From the NCBI RefSeq assembly GCF_041358175.1, contig NZ_JBGKBE010000004.1, forward strand, positions 62,001 to 126,000: DNA of 64,000 nucleotides, given 5' to 3'. Origin of the DNA: Muriicola sp041358175 (GTDB taxonomy: Bacteria; Bacteroidota; Bacteroidia; Flavobacteriales; Flavobacteriaceae). Positions 8,264 through 17,057 of this stretch are shown here, one piece after another (the stretch's first letter is position 1; each line of letters starts with the position of its first letter). A program made the position numbers and the translations under genes. The notes beneath the pieces were generated by a model that was not told the origin of the DNA, did not search any database, and saw only the letters and a list, made by a program, of their open reading frames with translations.

Positions 8264-9457
8264 TTATGCCAATACTTCTTTTACTTTATCAGCAGCTTCC
8301 TGGAATTGTACGGCAGAATGTACTGCTAATCCGGAATTATCAATTATCTCCTTGGCCAGTTCGGCATTGGTTCCCTGTAGTCTAACAATAATCGGAACCT
8401 TGATAGCATCACCCATATTTTTATAGGCATCAACCACCCCTTGTGCAACCCGATCACAACGAACAATCCCACCAAAAATATTGATGAGTATTGCTTTTAC
8501 ATTGGGATCCTTAAGGATAATCCTGAAAGCTTCTTCCACCCTTTTGGCATCTGCAGTTCCTCCAACATCCAGAAAATTAGCGGGTTCCCCTCCGGCCATT
8601 TTAATCAGGTCCATTGTCGCCATGGCGAGTCCGGCACCGTTGACCATACAACCGACATTTCCATCGAGATCAACATAGTTTAATCCAACGGCCCTGGCTT
8701 CCACTTCAATAGGGTTTTCCTCTCTTAAATCACGCATTTCAGCATACTGCTTTCTTCTGAACAAAGCATTGTCATCGATAGATACCTTGGCATCAACTGC
8801 CATGATCTTATCATCGGAGGTTTTTAAAACCGGGTTGATTTCAAACAAACTGGCATCACTTTGTTCGTATGCCTTGTAAAGAGAGGATATAAATTTTGTC
8901 ATTTCCTTAAAGGCGGTCCCGGATAATCCCAGGTTAAATGCAATTTTTCGAGCCTGAAATGGCAATAAGCCAGTAGCAGGATCAACTTCCTCTGTAAAGA
9001 TCAGGTGAGGCGTCTTTTCAGCTACTTCTTCTATATCCATTCCCCCTTCTGTGGAATACATAATCATATTACGCCCTTTGGATCTGTTGAGCAGGACAGA
9101 GACGTAAAACTCACTGGTCTCACTGTCGCCCGGGTAGTAGACATCCTCGGCAACCAGTACCTGATGCACCTTTTTCCCTTCGGCTGAAGTCTGGGGAGTA
9201 ACCAGATTCATCCCTATGATTTGTCCGGCTATATTTTCGACTTCCTTCAGGTTTTTGGCTAATTTAACTCCTCCGCCTTTACCTCTTCCTCCGGCGTGGA
9301 CCTGAGCTTTTATGACATGCCAGGAGGTTCCTGTTTCCGATGTCAGTTGCTTGGCTGCGTCTACGGCTTCTTTAGCATTATGTGCTACAATTCCTCTTTG
9401 AATGCGTACGCCAAAGCTGGCTAATATTTCCTTTCCCTGATATTCGTGAAGATTCAT
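8264..9457 (-). CDS. sucC: Succinyl-CoA ligase (ADP-forming) beta subunit
   Basis: The beta subunit of the TCA-cycle enzyme that converts succinyl-CoA to succinate with substrate-level phosphorylation; cytoplasmic. The 397 residues match the usual length. Visible: the N-terminal MNLHEYQGKEIL signature, the ATP-grasp region with HAGGRGKGGGVKL (about 52-65), FEINPVL (metal-binding part), and the C-terminal CoA-ligase domain with NGAGLAMATMD and INIFGGIVRCD. The alpha subunit (sucD) is not within the window, as is common in Flavobacteria, where sucC and sucD are separate. A -7 box lies 25 bases before the start, and a strong terminator follows, so it is monocistronic. Confidence 0.97.
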   Translation of the reverse strand: MNLHEYQGKEILASFGVRIQRGIVAHNAKEAVDAAKQLTSETGTSWHVIKAQVHAGGRGKGGGVKLAKNLKEVENIAGQIIGMNLVTPQTSAEGKKVHQVLVAEDVYYPGDSETSEFYVSVLLNRSKGRNMIMYSTEGGMDIEEVAEKTPHLIFTEEVDPATGLLPFQARKIAFNLGLSGTAFKEMTKFISSLYKAYEQSDASLFEINPVLKTSDDKIMAVDAKVSIDDNALFRRKQYAEMRDLREENPIEVEARAVGLNYVDLDGNVGCMVNGAGLAMATMDLIKMAGGEPANFLDVGGTADAKRVEEAFRIILKDPNVKAILINIFGGIVRCDRVAQGVVDAYKNMGDAIKVPIIVRLQGTNAELAKEIIDNSGLAVHSAVQFQEAADKVKEVLA

Positions 9458-9481
9458 AAGGTTGTTTTAGTGAGTTGAGTG

Positions 9482-9489
9482 CAAAAATA
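9482..9489 (-). promoter_or_regulatory. -7 promoter box of sucC
   Basis: Minus strand TATTTTTG matches the Bacteroidota consensus TAnnTTTG. The implied start of transcription is near 9475, giving a leader of about 18 bases before the ATG at 9457. No good -33 TTTG was seen. Confidence 0.5.
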
Positions 9490-9528
9490 GAAAAGAAAGC
9501 GGAGTTACCATATTTAATTATCCGCTTC

Positions 9529-10206
9529 TTATACTTTAAAGTCTTTAAAATCGAGAGGGTCAAAATTTCTGAAGTGACCGTTCATTTCAATGAGGGTCTT
9601 GGTACGATCCACCTGCTTTAATACTTTTATGGTCTGATCGAGATGCTTTTTTATATAGGCAAGTCGTTCACTCTCTCTTGTAATCTGGAGCAATTCGTGT
9701 TCCTGTTCGAAGGAAAGCCCCATTTTATGAGCCAGCATAAAGAGATTGAATTTTTCTGCCGGTATCCTGTCGAACGGAACCCCCATCAGGTTATATAATT
9801 CCTGGATCCCGTCGAGAACTACATTCTTGGTTTCTATATCCCCGTCATTGATGTTTTCAATAAACTTTACCACCCCTCCTGCGTATAGCTTCCCTTCCAT
9901 TTCATTTTCGAAGGTCATTACCTGAAATACCTGTCTCGCCACACAGGTGATATCCATGGATCCGTTCTCATAGGTGGTAACTACTTCAACCAGTTGAACT
10001 TCAGTACCATAAATAATTCTGTCATTAATATAGACTGGTATACCAAAAGTGATGGCCTCCTTTCTGCAATCGTGGATAAGCTCTTTGTAGCGTTCCTCAA
10101 AAATGTGAAGGGGTACGGTTTCCCCGGGGAAGAATACTGTCTGTAATGGAAAGAAGGGTAGTTTCACATGTGGATTTTCGTAAAAATACGAAGTGGAATG
10201 CTCCAT
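9529..10206 (-). CDS. LON peptidase substrate-binding-domain protein (stand-alone)
   Basis: A 225-residue protein that is entirely a LON N-terminal (PUA-like plus helical) domain: LPFFPLQTVFFPGETVPLHIFEERY (about 16-40) is the strand-loop signature, followed by a beta-rich part and a long helical tail (about 125-200). There is no AAA+ or Ser-Lys protease domain. Stand-alone LON-domain proteins are common in bacteria and are thought to bind peptides or proteins; the partner is unknown. It lies 71 bases upstream of sucC on the same strand, but sucC has its own -7 box, so co-transcription is uncertain. Confidence 0.88.
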   Translation of the reverse strand: MEHSTSYFYENPHVKLPFFPLQTVFFPGETVPLHIFEERYKELIHDCRKEAITFGIPVYINDRIIYGTEVQLVEVVTTYENGSMDITCVARQVFQVMTFENEMEGKLYAGGVVKFIENINDGDIETKNVVLDGIQELYNLMGVPFDRIPAEKFNLFMLAHKMGLSFEQEHELLQITRESERLAYIKKHLDQTIKVLKQVDRTKTLIEMNGHFRNFDPLDFKDFKV

Positions 10207-10277
10207 AGCAAGCGGAATCCGGAGAGAATATTGTTTTAAATATAACTTTTTGTTGTATTTTTCTAATTATACTGATT

Positions 10278-10285
10278 TATTTTTG
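10278..10285 (+). promoter_or_regulatory. -7 promoter box of lysA
   Basis: TATTTTTG matches TAnnTTTG. The implied transcription start is near 10292, about 38 bases before the ATG at 10330. Confidence 0.45.
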
Positions 10286-10329
10286 GGTAGTGCCCTGAAG
10301 AAGATTAGTTTTACCCCAAATATGCTTTT

Positions 10330-11571
10330 ATGAAGAATACAGATCTCATTGCGATTGCCGAAGAATACGGTGCTCCGGTCTACATTTACGATGCCGAAAA
10401 AATCACTTCGCAATTCAACAGGCTGTCTGATGCCTTTGCCGGTGTTCCAAAACTGAAATTGAATTACGCCGCCAAGGCCTTGTCAAATATGACCATTCTG
10501 AGACTGATGAACAGCCTGGGCAGTGGCCTGGATACTGTTTCCATTCAGGAAGTTAAACTCGGACTACTTGCAGGATTTGCTCCTGAAGATATTATTTACA
10601 CTCCAAATGGTGTTTCTCTGGAAGAGATTGAGGAGGCTACCCAGCTTGGGGTACGTATTAATATTGATAACCTGTCGATTCTTGAGCAATTCGGGACCAA
10701 ACATCCCCATATTCCGGTTTGTATCAGGATCAATCCGCATGTCATGGCGGGGGGTAATTCAAAAATATCCGTGGGTCACATCGATTCGAAATTTGGAATC
10801 AGCATTCACCAGATTCCCCATCTTCTGAGGATTGTAGAACTGACCAAAATGAATATCAACGGGATTCACATGCATACAGGAAGTGATATTCTCGACATCG
10901 ATGTCTTCCTCTATGCCTCAGAAATTCTCTTTGAAACAGCCAGGAATTTTAAAGATTTGGAATTTATCGATTTTGGCAGTGGCTTTAAAGTGCCATATAA
11001 GGAAGGTGACATACAAACCAATGTGGAGGAATTGGGTCAGAAACTGGGAGGCAGATTCAATGAGTTCTGCAAGGAATACGGCAGGGACCTGACACTGGCC
11101 TTTGAACCGGGGAAATTCCTGGTCAGTGAAGCAGGACACTTTCTCGCCAAAGTAAATGTGGTAAAACAGACGACCTCAACGGTATTTGCCAGTGTGGACT
11201 CAGGCTTTAATCACCTTATCCGCCCTATGCTTTACGGGGCTTCCCATGAGATCATCAATATTTCCAACCCTGAAGGAAGGGAAAGGTATTATTCCGTTGT
11301 GGGGTATATTTGTGAAACAGACACCTTTGGCAACAACCGCCGGATCAATGAAATTACGGAAGGTGATATTCTTTGTTTCCGTAACGCCGGTGCCTACTGT
11401 TTTACTATGGCCAGTAACTACAATTCGAGGTATCGTCCGGCCGAAGTACTCTGGTACAATGGAAAGTCGCATCTCATCCGGGCGCGGGAGACCTTCGAGG
11501 ATATAGTGAGGAATCAGGTAGATCATCCAAGCCTGTTCCAGCCTCAGCAAGATAAGGTCATTGCCAAATAA
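10330..11571 (+). CDS. lysA: Diaminopimelate decarboxylase
   Basis: A PLP-dependent fold-type III decarboxylase that turns meso-diaminopimelate into L-lysine in the last step of lysine synthesis; cytoplasmic. The 413 residues match the family. Visible: the Schiff-base Lys 49 in NYAAKAL, the phosphate-binding region with HMHTGSDI and DFGSGF, the EPGKFLV motif (EPGR in most relatives), and the active-site CETDTFG motif near the C-terminus, where the Cys comes from the dimer partner. Its own -7 box lies upstream, and a thioredoxin gene follows after about 100 bases on the same strand. Confidence 0.94.
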   Translation: MKNTDLIAIAEEYGAPVYIYDAEKITSQFNRLSDAFAGVPKLKLNYAAKALSNMTILRLMNSLGSGLDTVSIQEVKLGLLAGFAPEDIIYTPNGVSLEEIEEATQLGVRINIDNLSILEQFGTKHPHIPVCIRINPHVMAGGNSKISVGHIDSKFGISIHQIPHLLRIVELTKMNINGIHMHTGSDILDIDVFLYASEILFETARNFKDLEFIDFGSGFKVPYKEGDIQTNVEELGQKLGGRFNEFCKEYGRDLTLAFEPGKFLVSEAGHFLAKVNVVKQTTSTVFASVDSGFNHLIRPMLYGASHEIINISNPEGRERYYSVVGYICETDTFGNNRRINEITEGDILCFRNAGAYCFTMASNYNSRYRPAEVLWYNGKSHLIRARETFEDIVRNQVDHPSLFQPQQDKVIAK

Positions 11572-11674
11572 AGGCCATTCAACACCGGTTATTCGCATGT
11601 CGAATTAAAATAAAGAAGGGACAAATTCGTTATTTTATAGATAGAAATACGACTATATGTCAAAAGTAACACCT

Positions 11675-12208
11675 ATGAAAAAGATTTACACATCCACCCT
11701 TCTTTTAACACTTGCCTTTTTTTTAGGAGGTAATATGCATCAAGCGATGGCACAGCAGGTGGAATGGCTGACCTGGCAGGAAGCAACAGAACTGGCCAGT
11801 ACCGATGCGAATCCCAAAAAAGTATTTATCGATGTCTATACCGACTGGTGTGGGTGGTGCAAGCGAATGGACAAAGACACTTTTCAAAATCCTCAGGTTG
11901 CGGCCTATATGAATGAAAACTTCTATATGGTTAAAATGGATGGTGAAGGAAAGGAACCTATAGAATTTAAAGGGAAAACATACAACTTTGTGCCTTCAGG
12001 AAGAAGGGGGTATCACCAATTTGCTGCTGCTTTACTGCAGGGAAGATTAAGTTATCCAACTGTGGTCTTCCTGGATGAAAAGCTCAACATGCTTTCACCG
12101 GTACCCGGCTATCAGAAGCCCGGACCTTTCCTGAATATTGCCCGTTATTTCGGAGAAGATATTTATAAGGATATCGATTGGAAAACCTATAGCGGACAAA
12201 GCAAATAA
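11675..12208 (+). CDS. Periplasmic thioredoxin-family protein (CGWC)
   Basis: A thioredoxin-fold protein of 177 residues from the ATG at 11675; an ATG 18 bases upstream would place six extra polar residues before a normal signal peptide, so the later start was chosen. Signal segment: hydrophobic 6-19, cleavage likely after AMAQ. The redox site is CGWC (Cys 59 and 62) in DVYTDWCGWCKRMD, with the cis-Pro in LSYPTVVFLDE. The set of motifs resembles the thioredoxin_7/DUF255-like group of Bacteroidota. Likely a periplasmic disulfide reductase or isomerase; partner unknown. It converges on guaB with only six bases between stop codons. Confidence 0.88.
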   Translation: MKKIYTSTLLLTLAFFLGGNMHQAMAQQVEWLTWQEATELASTDANPKKVFIDVYTDWCGWCKRMDKDTFQNPQVAAYMNENFYMVKMDGEGKEPIEFKGKTYNFVPSGRRGYHQFAAALLQGRLSYPTVVFLDEKLNMLSPVPGYQKPGPFLNIARYFGEDIYKDIDWKTYSGQSK

Positions 12209-12214
12209 TCCACT

Positions 12215-13687
12215 TTATCTGCTGTAATTAGGAGATTCCTTGGTAATGGTAACGTGATGGGGATGACTTTCTGTAATCCCGCTGCTGGTTATCTTTACAA
12301 ACCGGCCTTTGTCTTGTAAGGCAGGAATGTCTTTAGCTCCGCAGTAACCCATCCCAGCTCTTAGTCCGCCCACAAACTGGTGGATACTTTCGAAAAGATC
12401 ACCCTTGTAAGGCACCCTGCCAACAATACCTTCGGGTACCAGCTTTTTTATATCGTCTTCCACATCCTGGAAATAGCGGTCTTTACTACCTTTTTTCATG
12501 GCCTCAACAGACCCCATCCCCCTGTAGGATTTAAACTTACGCCCTTCGTAAATAATGGTTTCCCCGGGTGATTCTTTGGTTCCTGCAAGCAAGGATCCAA
12601 GCATAACCGTATCAGCTCCCGCTGCAAGGGCTTTTGGAATATCTCCGGTGTATCGTATACCACCATCGGCAATAACAGGCACTCCACTTCCTTTTATAGC
12701 AGCCGCAACCTCAAGTACAGCAGAGAACTGTGGAAAACCAACTCCGGCAATTACTCTTGTTGTACATATTGAACCGGGACCTATTCCCACTTTTACAGCA
12801 TCAGCACCGGCTTCCACAAGATACCTGGCGGCATCTCCTGTAGCAATGTTACCCACGATGACTTCTAGAGAGGGAAATTTTTTCTTTACCTCTTTTAGAA
12901 TTTGAACAACCCCTTTGGAGTGTCCGTGTGCGGTATCGATCACAATGGCATCGACCCCGGCATTAACAAGTGCTGTAGTCCGTTCCAGTGCATCAGCAGT
13001 AACACCTATGGCGGCAGCTACCCTTAACCTGCCGTATCTGTCCTTATTGGCAATTGGCTTCTGAGTGAGTTTTGTGATATCCCTGAATGTAATCAACCCC
13101 ACCAGTTTATAATCCTCATTCACTACAGGTAATTTTTCAATCTTATTGGCCTGCAAAATATCTTCTGCCTGACCTAAGGAAGTACCTTCAGAAACAGTTA
13201 CCAGATTCTCAGTGGTCATGACCTCCGAGATGGGTCTTTCGTTGTTTTTCTCAAAGCGCAGGTCCCGGTTGGTTACAATTCCAATGAGTTTCTGGTCCTT
13301 ATCCACTATTGGAATTCCCCCAATACTGTGCTCCTTCATATTGGCTTTAGCATCCCTTACCAAAGCATCTTTGGGTAGGGTTACAGGATCGAGAATCATT
13401 CCGCTTTCTGCCCGTTTAACTTTGCGCACCTTTACGGCCTGGTCCTCAATACTCATATTTTTGTGAAGTACCCCTATACCACCTTCCCTTGCCATTGCTA
13501 TAGCCATTTTAGATTCGGTAACCGTATCCATGGCAGCTGAAACTATGGGAATGTTAATGGTAATGTTCCTTGTGAATTTTGTCTGAATATTGACGTCGCG
13601 AGGCAGGACTTCAGAAAAGGCGGGAACTAGGAGTACGTCGTCATAAGTGAGACCTTCTCCAAGAATTTTATTGAGGTGGGCTTCCAT
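12215..13687 (-). CDS. guaB: Inosine-5'-monophosphate dehydrogenase
   Basis: Oxidises IMP to XMP with NAD+, the committed step of guanine nucleotide synthesis; cytoplasmic tetramer. The 490 residues hold a TIM barrel interrupted by two CBS domains (about 95-205, with GIPIVDKDQKLIGIVTNRD and KLPVVNEDYKLVGLITFRD). The catalytic loop is GIGPGSICTTRV, with the nucleophilic Cys in SICTT, followed by the DGGIRYTGD phosphate site, the GSLLAGTKESPGE loop and the flap segment YRGMGSVEAM. It has its own -7 box at 13710-13717. No guanine-sensing riboswitch was recognised in its very short leader. Confidence 0.97.
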   Translation of the reverse strand: MEAHLNKILGEGLTYDDVLLVPAFSEVLPRDVNIQTKFTRNITINIPIVSAAMDTVTESKMAIAMAREGGIGVLHKNMSIEDQAVKVRKVKRAESGMILDPVTLPKDALVRDAKANMKEHSIGGIPIVDKDQKLIGIVTNRDLRFEKNNERPISEVMTTENLVTVSEGTSLGQAEDILQANKIEKLPVVNEDYKLVGLITFRDITKLTQKPIANKDRYGRLRVAAAIGVTADALERTTALVNAGVDAIVIDTAHGHSKGVVQILKEVKKKFPSLEVIVGNIATGDAARYLVEAGADAVKVGIGPGSICTTRVIAGVGFPQFSAVLEVAAAIKGSGVPVIADGGIRYTGDIPKALAAGADTVMLGSLLAGTKESPGETIIYEGRKFKSYRGMGSVEAMKKGSKDRYFQDVEDDIKKLVPEGIVGRVPYKGDLFESIHQFVGGLRAGMGYCGAKDIPALQDKGRFVKITSSGITESHPHHVTITKESPNYSR

Positions 13688-13709
13688 GCAATTAGGGATT
13701 AATTGCGGG

Positions 13710-13717
13710 CAAATATA
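13710..13717 (-). promoter_or_regulatory. -7 promoter box of guaB
   Basis: Minus strand TATATTTG matches TAnnTTTG. It would start transcription near 13703, about 16 bases before the guaB ATG. Confidence 0.5.
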
Positions 13718-13819
13718 CGCATTTTTTTACGGTCTGCACTTTATCCGATACGGATTATAATCCTCCCTTAATAATCAACATCCTTGCTAATCATTTGAAA
13801 AAGAGAATCTAACAAATTT

Positions 13820-13912
13820 TTATTTAGAAATAATCTAAATAACTTTTATTTTTTACAATTTGTATTTAGATTTGCCTTCTCAAAGTCATCTATTTTTAAT
13901 TAGTCTAAATAA
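13820..13912 (+). promoter_or_regulatory. Operator-promoter of the FecA-like receptor gene (iron-box-like inverted repeats)
   Basis: A perfect 9-base inverted repeat, TTATTTAGA (13820-13828) and TCTAAATAA (13834-13842) with a 5-base spacer. The half-site recurs as TATTTAGA at 13863-13870 and, in inverted orientation, as TCTAAATAA at 13904-13912, just before the ATG. The -7 box TAGATTTG (13867-13874) overlaps the second TATTTAGA, so a bound regulator would block the polymerase. The implied transcription start is near 13881. Symmetry and position suggest an iron-dependent repressor of the DtxR or Fur class; which one is inference. Confidence 0.65.
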
Positions 13913-13913
13913 T

Positions 13914-16145
13914 ATGTACAGGAACATATCCCTATTCTCAGCCCTCCTTTTTACAGTTTCAATTTTTGCCCAGACAAATGATTCTCTGCAAGGTGTGAAA
14001 ACTTCAAGCCTGATTCGCCTCGATGAAGTTGTCTTGTCTGCCAATGTAATCCTGGGGAGTAAATACCAGGCAAAGAACAGGACTGGTTCGGCCTACTACA
14101 TTTCCCCTCAGGAACTCGAGACCTTTAATTATACCGATATAAACAGAGTTCTGCGCTCCGTTCCCGGAGTTTCGATCTATGAAGAAGATGGTTTTGGGCT
14201 ACGCCCGAATATCAGTCTGAGAGGGACCTCTCCGGAGCGAAGTGCAAAGATTACCTTGATGGAAGACGGGGTTTTGATAGCTCCTGCACCTTATAGTGCT
14301 CCTGCTGCCTATTATTTCCCCTCCGTTGCACGAATGCAGGCAGTGGAAATCCTGAAAGGTAGCAGTCAGGTTCAATACGGCCCCTTTACAACCGGGGGAG
14401 CCATTAATATGCTTTCAACTGAAATTCCTGACGACTTCAAGGCTTTTCTATCTGCTTCCTATGGAAATTACAACAGCGGCAGGTTACATGCTAAAATTGG
14501 AGACTCAAAAGAACGGTTTGGGTATATGGTTGAATATCTGAACTTCAATTCGGATGGATTTAAAGATCTTGACAACCGGGCGAATACAGGGTTTGATAAA
14601 AACGACCTTGTGGCAAAATTCAGGGTAAATACGTCCAGGGCAGCATCAGTTCAGCAATCGCTGGAGTTTAAGTTTCAATATTCCGATGAAACGTCTAATG
14701 AAACCTATGTCGGACTTTCAGATTCGGATTTTGAGGCGACTCCCTTTAGAAGATATTCAGGCACACAGGAAGATGAAATGGTCAATGACCACAAACAGTT
14801 TTTGCTCACCCATCTCCTGGCATTCAGTGATAATTTTCATATTACCACGCACGCGTATTACAATGGTTTCAGCAGGAATTGGTATAAATTGGACGCCGTT
14901 AGCCTTGACGGGGACCGTCGGGGTGTATCGGGAATCCTGGCAGATCCATCAGGAAATCAAGAATATTTTGATGTCATTACCGGTGCTGTAGACAGTCCTA
15001 ACGATGCACTATTGGTTAAAGCGAATAACCGCAATTATATTTCCAAAGGACTACAGACTAAGTTCGACTACCATTGGTCTGGAGAAAATACCTTCCACGA
15101 TATCGAAATCGGACTGCGGTATCACTACGATGAGGAAGACCGTTTTCAATGGGTTGATGGATATAGCATCAATGAAGGAAATATGATCAGGACCACGTCG
15201 GGTACTCCGGGTACCGATGCCAACCGAATAAGTGATGCCAGGGCTTTTGCTTCTTTTGCCCTCTACAAGTTTAAATACAAGGACCTCACAATCACTCCCG
15301 GGCTTCGTTATGAAAATATTACCCTGGGAAGAACAAACTTTGGTTCGGATGATATAGAGAGAATCGGGACAGAGCTATCCGTCAGGGAAAATAAGACCGA
15401 CGTATGGATCCCCGGGATGGGATTTAATTATAATTTCGATAAGTTCTCAGTGTTTGGAGGAATTCACAAAGGATTTTCTCCTCCTACCAGCAGAGAAGAT
15501 GAGAAAGCTGAGGAAAGTATTAATGTGGAACTGGGATCCCGATTTACTTTTAACGGCATTTCCGGAGAGATTGTTGGCTTTTTCAATGACTATAGCAATC
15601 TTCTGGGAAGTGATCTGGCAGCTACTGGAGGTACAGGTAGCCTGGAACAATTTAATGCCGGAGAGGTGAATGTACAAGGTATTGAAATCCTTTTAAATTA
15701 CGATTTTATGCCTTCCGAAAGTGCCTTTAAACTCCCGCTTACATTTGCCTATACATATACAGACACCGAATTCCAAAGCAGCTTCGACAGCGCTGAAGAC
15801 ATCTGGGGGGAAGTGGCCGTAGGGGATGAAATGCCCTATATTTCAAAACATCAATTCAATACCATTCTGTCTCTGGAACATTCTTCATTCGACCTCAACT
15901 TAAGTGGTCGTTACAACGGGGAATTCCGAACCAGAGCCGGGCAGGGTTCCATCCCGGACAATGAAAAGGTTCCTTCAAGTTTTGTGCTGGATCTGGCCGG
16001 GGCATATCACCTCAATCCTAATGCGAGTATTACCCTAAATTTTATCAACCTTCTGGATGAAGAATACGCCGTATCAAGAGTACCGGCCGGACTCAGACCA
16101 GGACATCCCTTAGGGGCTTATCTGGGGGTCAGACTTCAGTATTAA
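13914..16145 (+). CDS. fecA: TonB-dependent outer-membrane receptor, ferric-citrate (FecA) type
   Basis: A 743-residue outer-membrane siderophore receptor. The ATG at 13914 opens a normal signal peptide (hydrophobic SLFSALLFTVSIFA); upstream in-frame TTG codons lie in the promoter. The plug domain follows (about 35-165) with VPGVSIYEEDGFGLRPNI, RGTSPERSAKITLMEDG, APAPYSAPAAYYFP and VEILKGSSQVQYGP, which match FecA-type receptors closely (plug motifs known from E. coli FecA). The rest is a 22-strand barrel ending in an aromatic residue (YLGVRLQY). There is no carboxypeptidase-like N-terminal domain and no FecR-interacting signalling extension was seen. Substrate probably ferric dicitrate; the operator upstream fits iron control. 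Confidence 0.85.
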   Translation: MYRNISLFSALLFTVSIFAQTNDSLQGVKTSSLIRLDEVVLSANVILGSKYQAKNRTGSAYYISPQELETFNYTDINRVLRSVPGVSIYEEDGFGLRPNISLRGTSPERSAKITLMEDGVLIAPAPYSAPAAYYFPSVARMQAVEILKGSSQVQYGPFTTGGAINMLSTEIPDDFKAFLSASYGNYNSGRLHAKIGDSKERFGYMVEYLNFNSDGFKDLDNRANTGFDKNDLVAKFRVNTSRAASVQQSLEFKFQYSDETSNETYVGLSDSDFEATPFRRYSGTQEDEMVNDHKQFLLTHLLAFSDNFHITTHAYYNGFSRNWYKLDAVSLDGDRRGVSGILADPSGNQEYFDVITGAVDSPNDALLVKANNRNYISKGLQTKFDYHWSGENTFHDIEIGLRYHYDEEDRFQWVDGYSINEGNMIRTTSGTPGTDANRISDARAFASFALYKFKYKDLTITPGLRYENITLGRTNFGSDDIERIGTELSVRENKTDVWIPGMGFNYNFDKFSVFGGIHKGFSPPTSREDEKAEESINVELGSRFTFNGISGEIVGFFNDYSNLLGSDLAATGGTGSLEQFNAGEVNVQGIEILLNYDFMPSESAFKLPLTFAYTYTDTEFQSSFDSAEDIWGEVAVGDEMPYISKHQFNTILSLEHSSFDLNLSGRYNGEFRTRAGQGSIPDNEKVPSSFVLDLAGAYHLNPNASITLNFINLLDEEYAVSRVPAGLRPGHPLGAYLGVRLQY

Positions 16146-16154
16146 AAAGCGAGC

Positions 16155-17030
16155 TTAATAGTAGGTGGAGAATAGTTGGGTAGCACGATTATGGGCCGCT
16201 TCAAAGGCGGTCCAGCTCACCCCGGTTTGAGCCTTCCTGGCCGTAAAATACGACATCATTTTTTCAGTAGGCATATTCCCAGTAAGTTCATCCTTGGCCA
16301 TGGGACAGCCACCAAACCCCTGAATAGCTCCATCATACCTGCGACAACCTGCGCTAAAAGCCGCATCTATTTTCTCATGCCAGCTGCTCGGAGTAGTATG
16401 TAGATGGGCTCCGAACTCCACCGTGGGATAGGCCGGAATTAAATTAGAAAATAAATAGGTAATATTTTCAGGCGTAGAAGTTCCCACAGTATCCGAAAGG
16501 GACAGGATTTTCACCCCCATTGCTGTGAGTTTTTCTGTCCATTCAGCCACTATATCAACATCCCAGGGATCTCCGTAGGGATTCCCAAAACCCATAGAGA
16601 TATAGACTACTACTTCCTTTCCGCTTTTTGATGCGATGCTGAGTATCTCCTTCAGGATATCAATGGATTGGGCAATAGTCTTATGAGTATTCCGCATCTG
16701 AAAGTTTTCGGAAATCGAAAAAGGGTATCCCAGATAATCGATCGCTTCAAATTGTGAGGCATCCTGAGCTCCGCGTACATTGGCTACAATCGCCAGCAAT
16801 TTTGAAAGGCTTCCTTCCAGGTTCAGGCCTTCTAGTACCTTAGCCGTATCGGCCATCTGAGGAATCGCTCTGGGAGAGACAAAACTTCCAAAGTCGATTG
16901 TATGAAAACCGCAACCCAGCAACGCCTGGATATACTTCACTTTCTCCTGAGTGGGGATAAAGGCCTTGATACCCTGCATGGCGTCACGCGGACATTCAAT
17001 GATCTTTACCTTTTCAGCGGCCCTTTCCAT
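16155..17030 (-). CDS. Hydroxymethylglutaryl-CoA lyase-like enzyme
   Basis: A 291-residue DRE-TIM metalloenzyme. Family markers: CPRDAMQ near the N-terminus (Arg 15-Asp 16 equal the catalytic RD of HMG-CoA lyase), GSFVSPRAIPQMAD, the metal pair H-x-H in GAHLHTT, and GGCPMA with the catalytic Cys, then TGN. By homology it splits HMG-CoA into acetyl-CoA and acetoacetate, in leucine breakdown. Two motifs depart from the standard: EVGPRDGLQ is shortened by one residue (IECPRDAMQ) and HDTYGQ after the metal site reads HTTPSS. Other leucine-degradation genes are not nearby. It lies downstream of a LysE gene on the same strand, 27 bases apart. Confidence 0.8.
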   Translation of the reverse strand: MERAAEKVKIIECPRDAMQGIKAFIPTQEKVKYIQALLGCGFHTIDFGSFVSPRAIPQMADTAKVLEGLNLEGSLSKLLAIVANVRGAQDASQFEAIDYLGYPFSISENFQMRNTHKTIAQSIDILKEILSIASKSGKEVVVYISMGFGNPYGDPWDVDIVAEWTEKLTAMGVKILSLSDTVGTSTPENITYLFSNLIPAYPTVEFGAHLHTTPSSWHEKIDAAFSAGCRRYDGAIQGFGGCPMAKDELTGNMPTEKMMSYFTARKAQTGVSWTAFEAAHNRATQLFSTYY

Positions 17031-17057
17031 AGAGAGTATACTTCTTCAAAATTACCA

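Noticed and set aside
12380..13466. Several long plus-strand frames opposite guaB
   Set aside because: Shadows of guaB; its motifs on the minus strand are unambiguous. The same holds for long antisense frames over uvrB, pepT, sucC and icmF.
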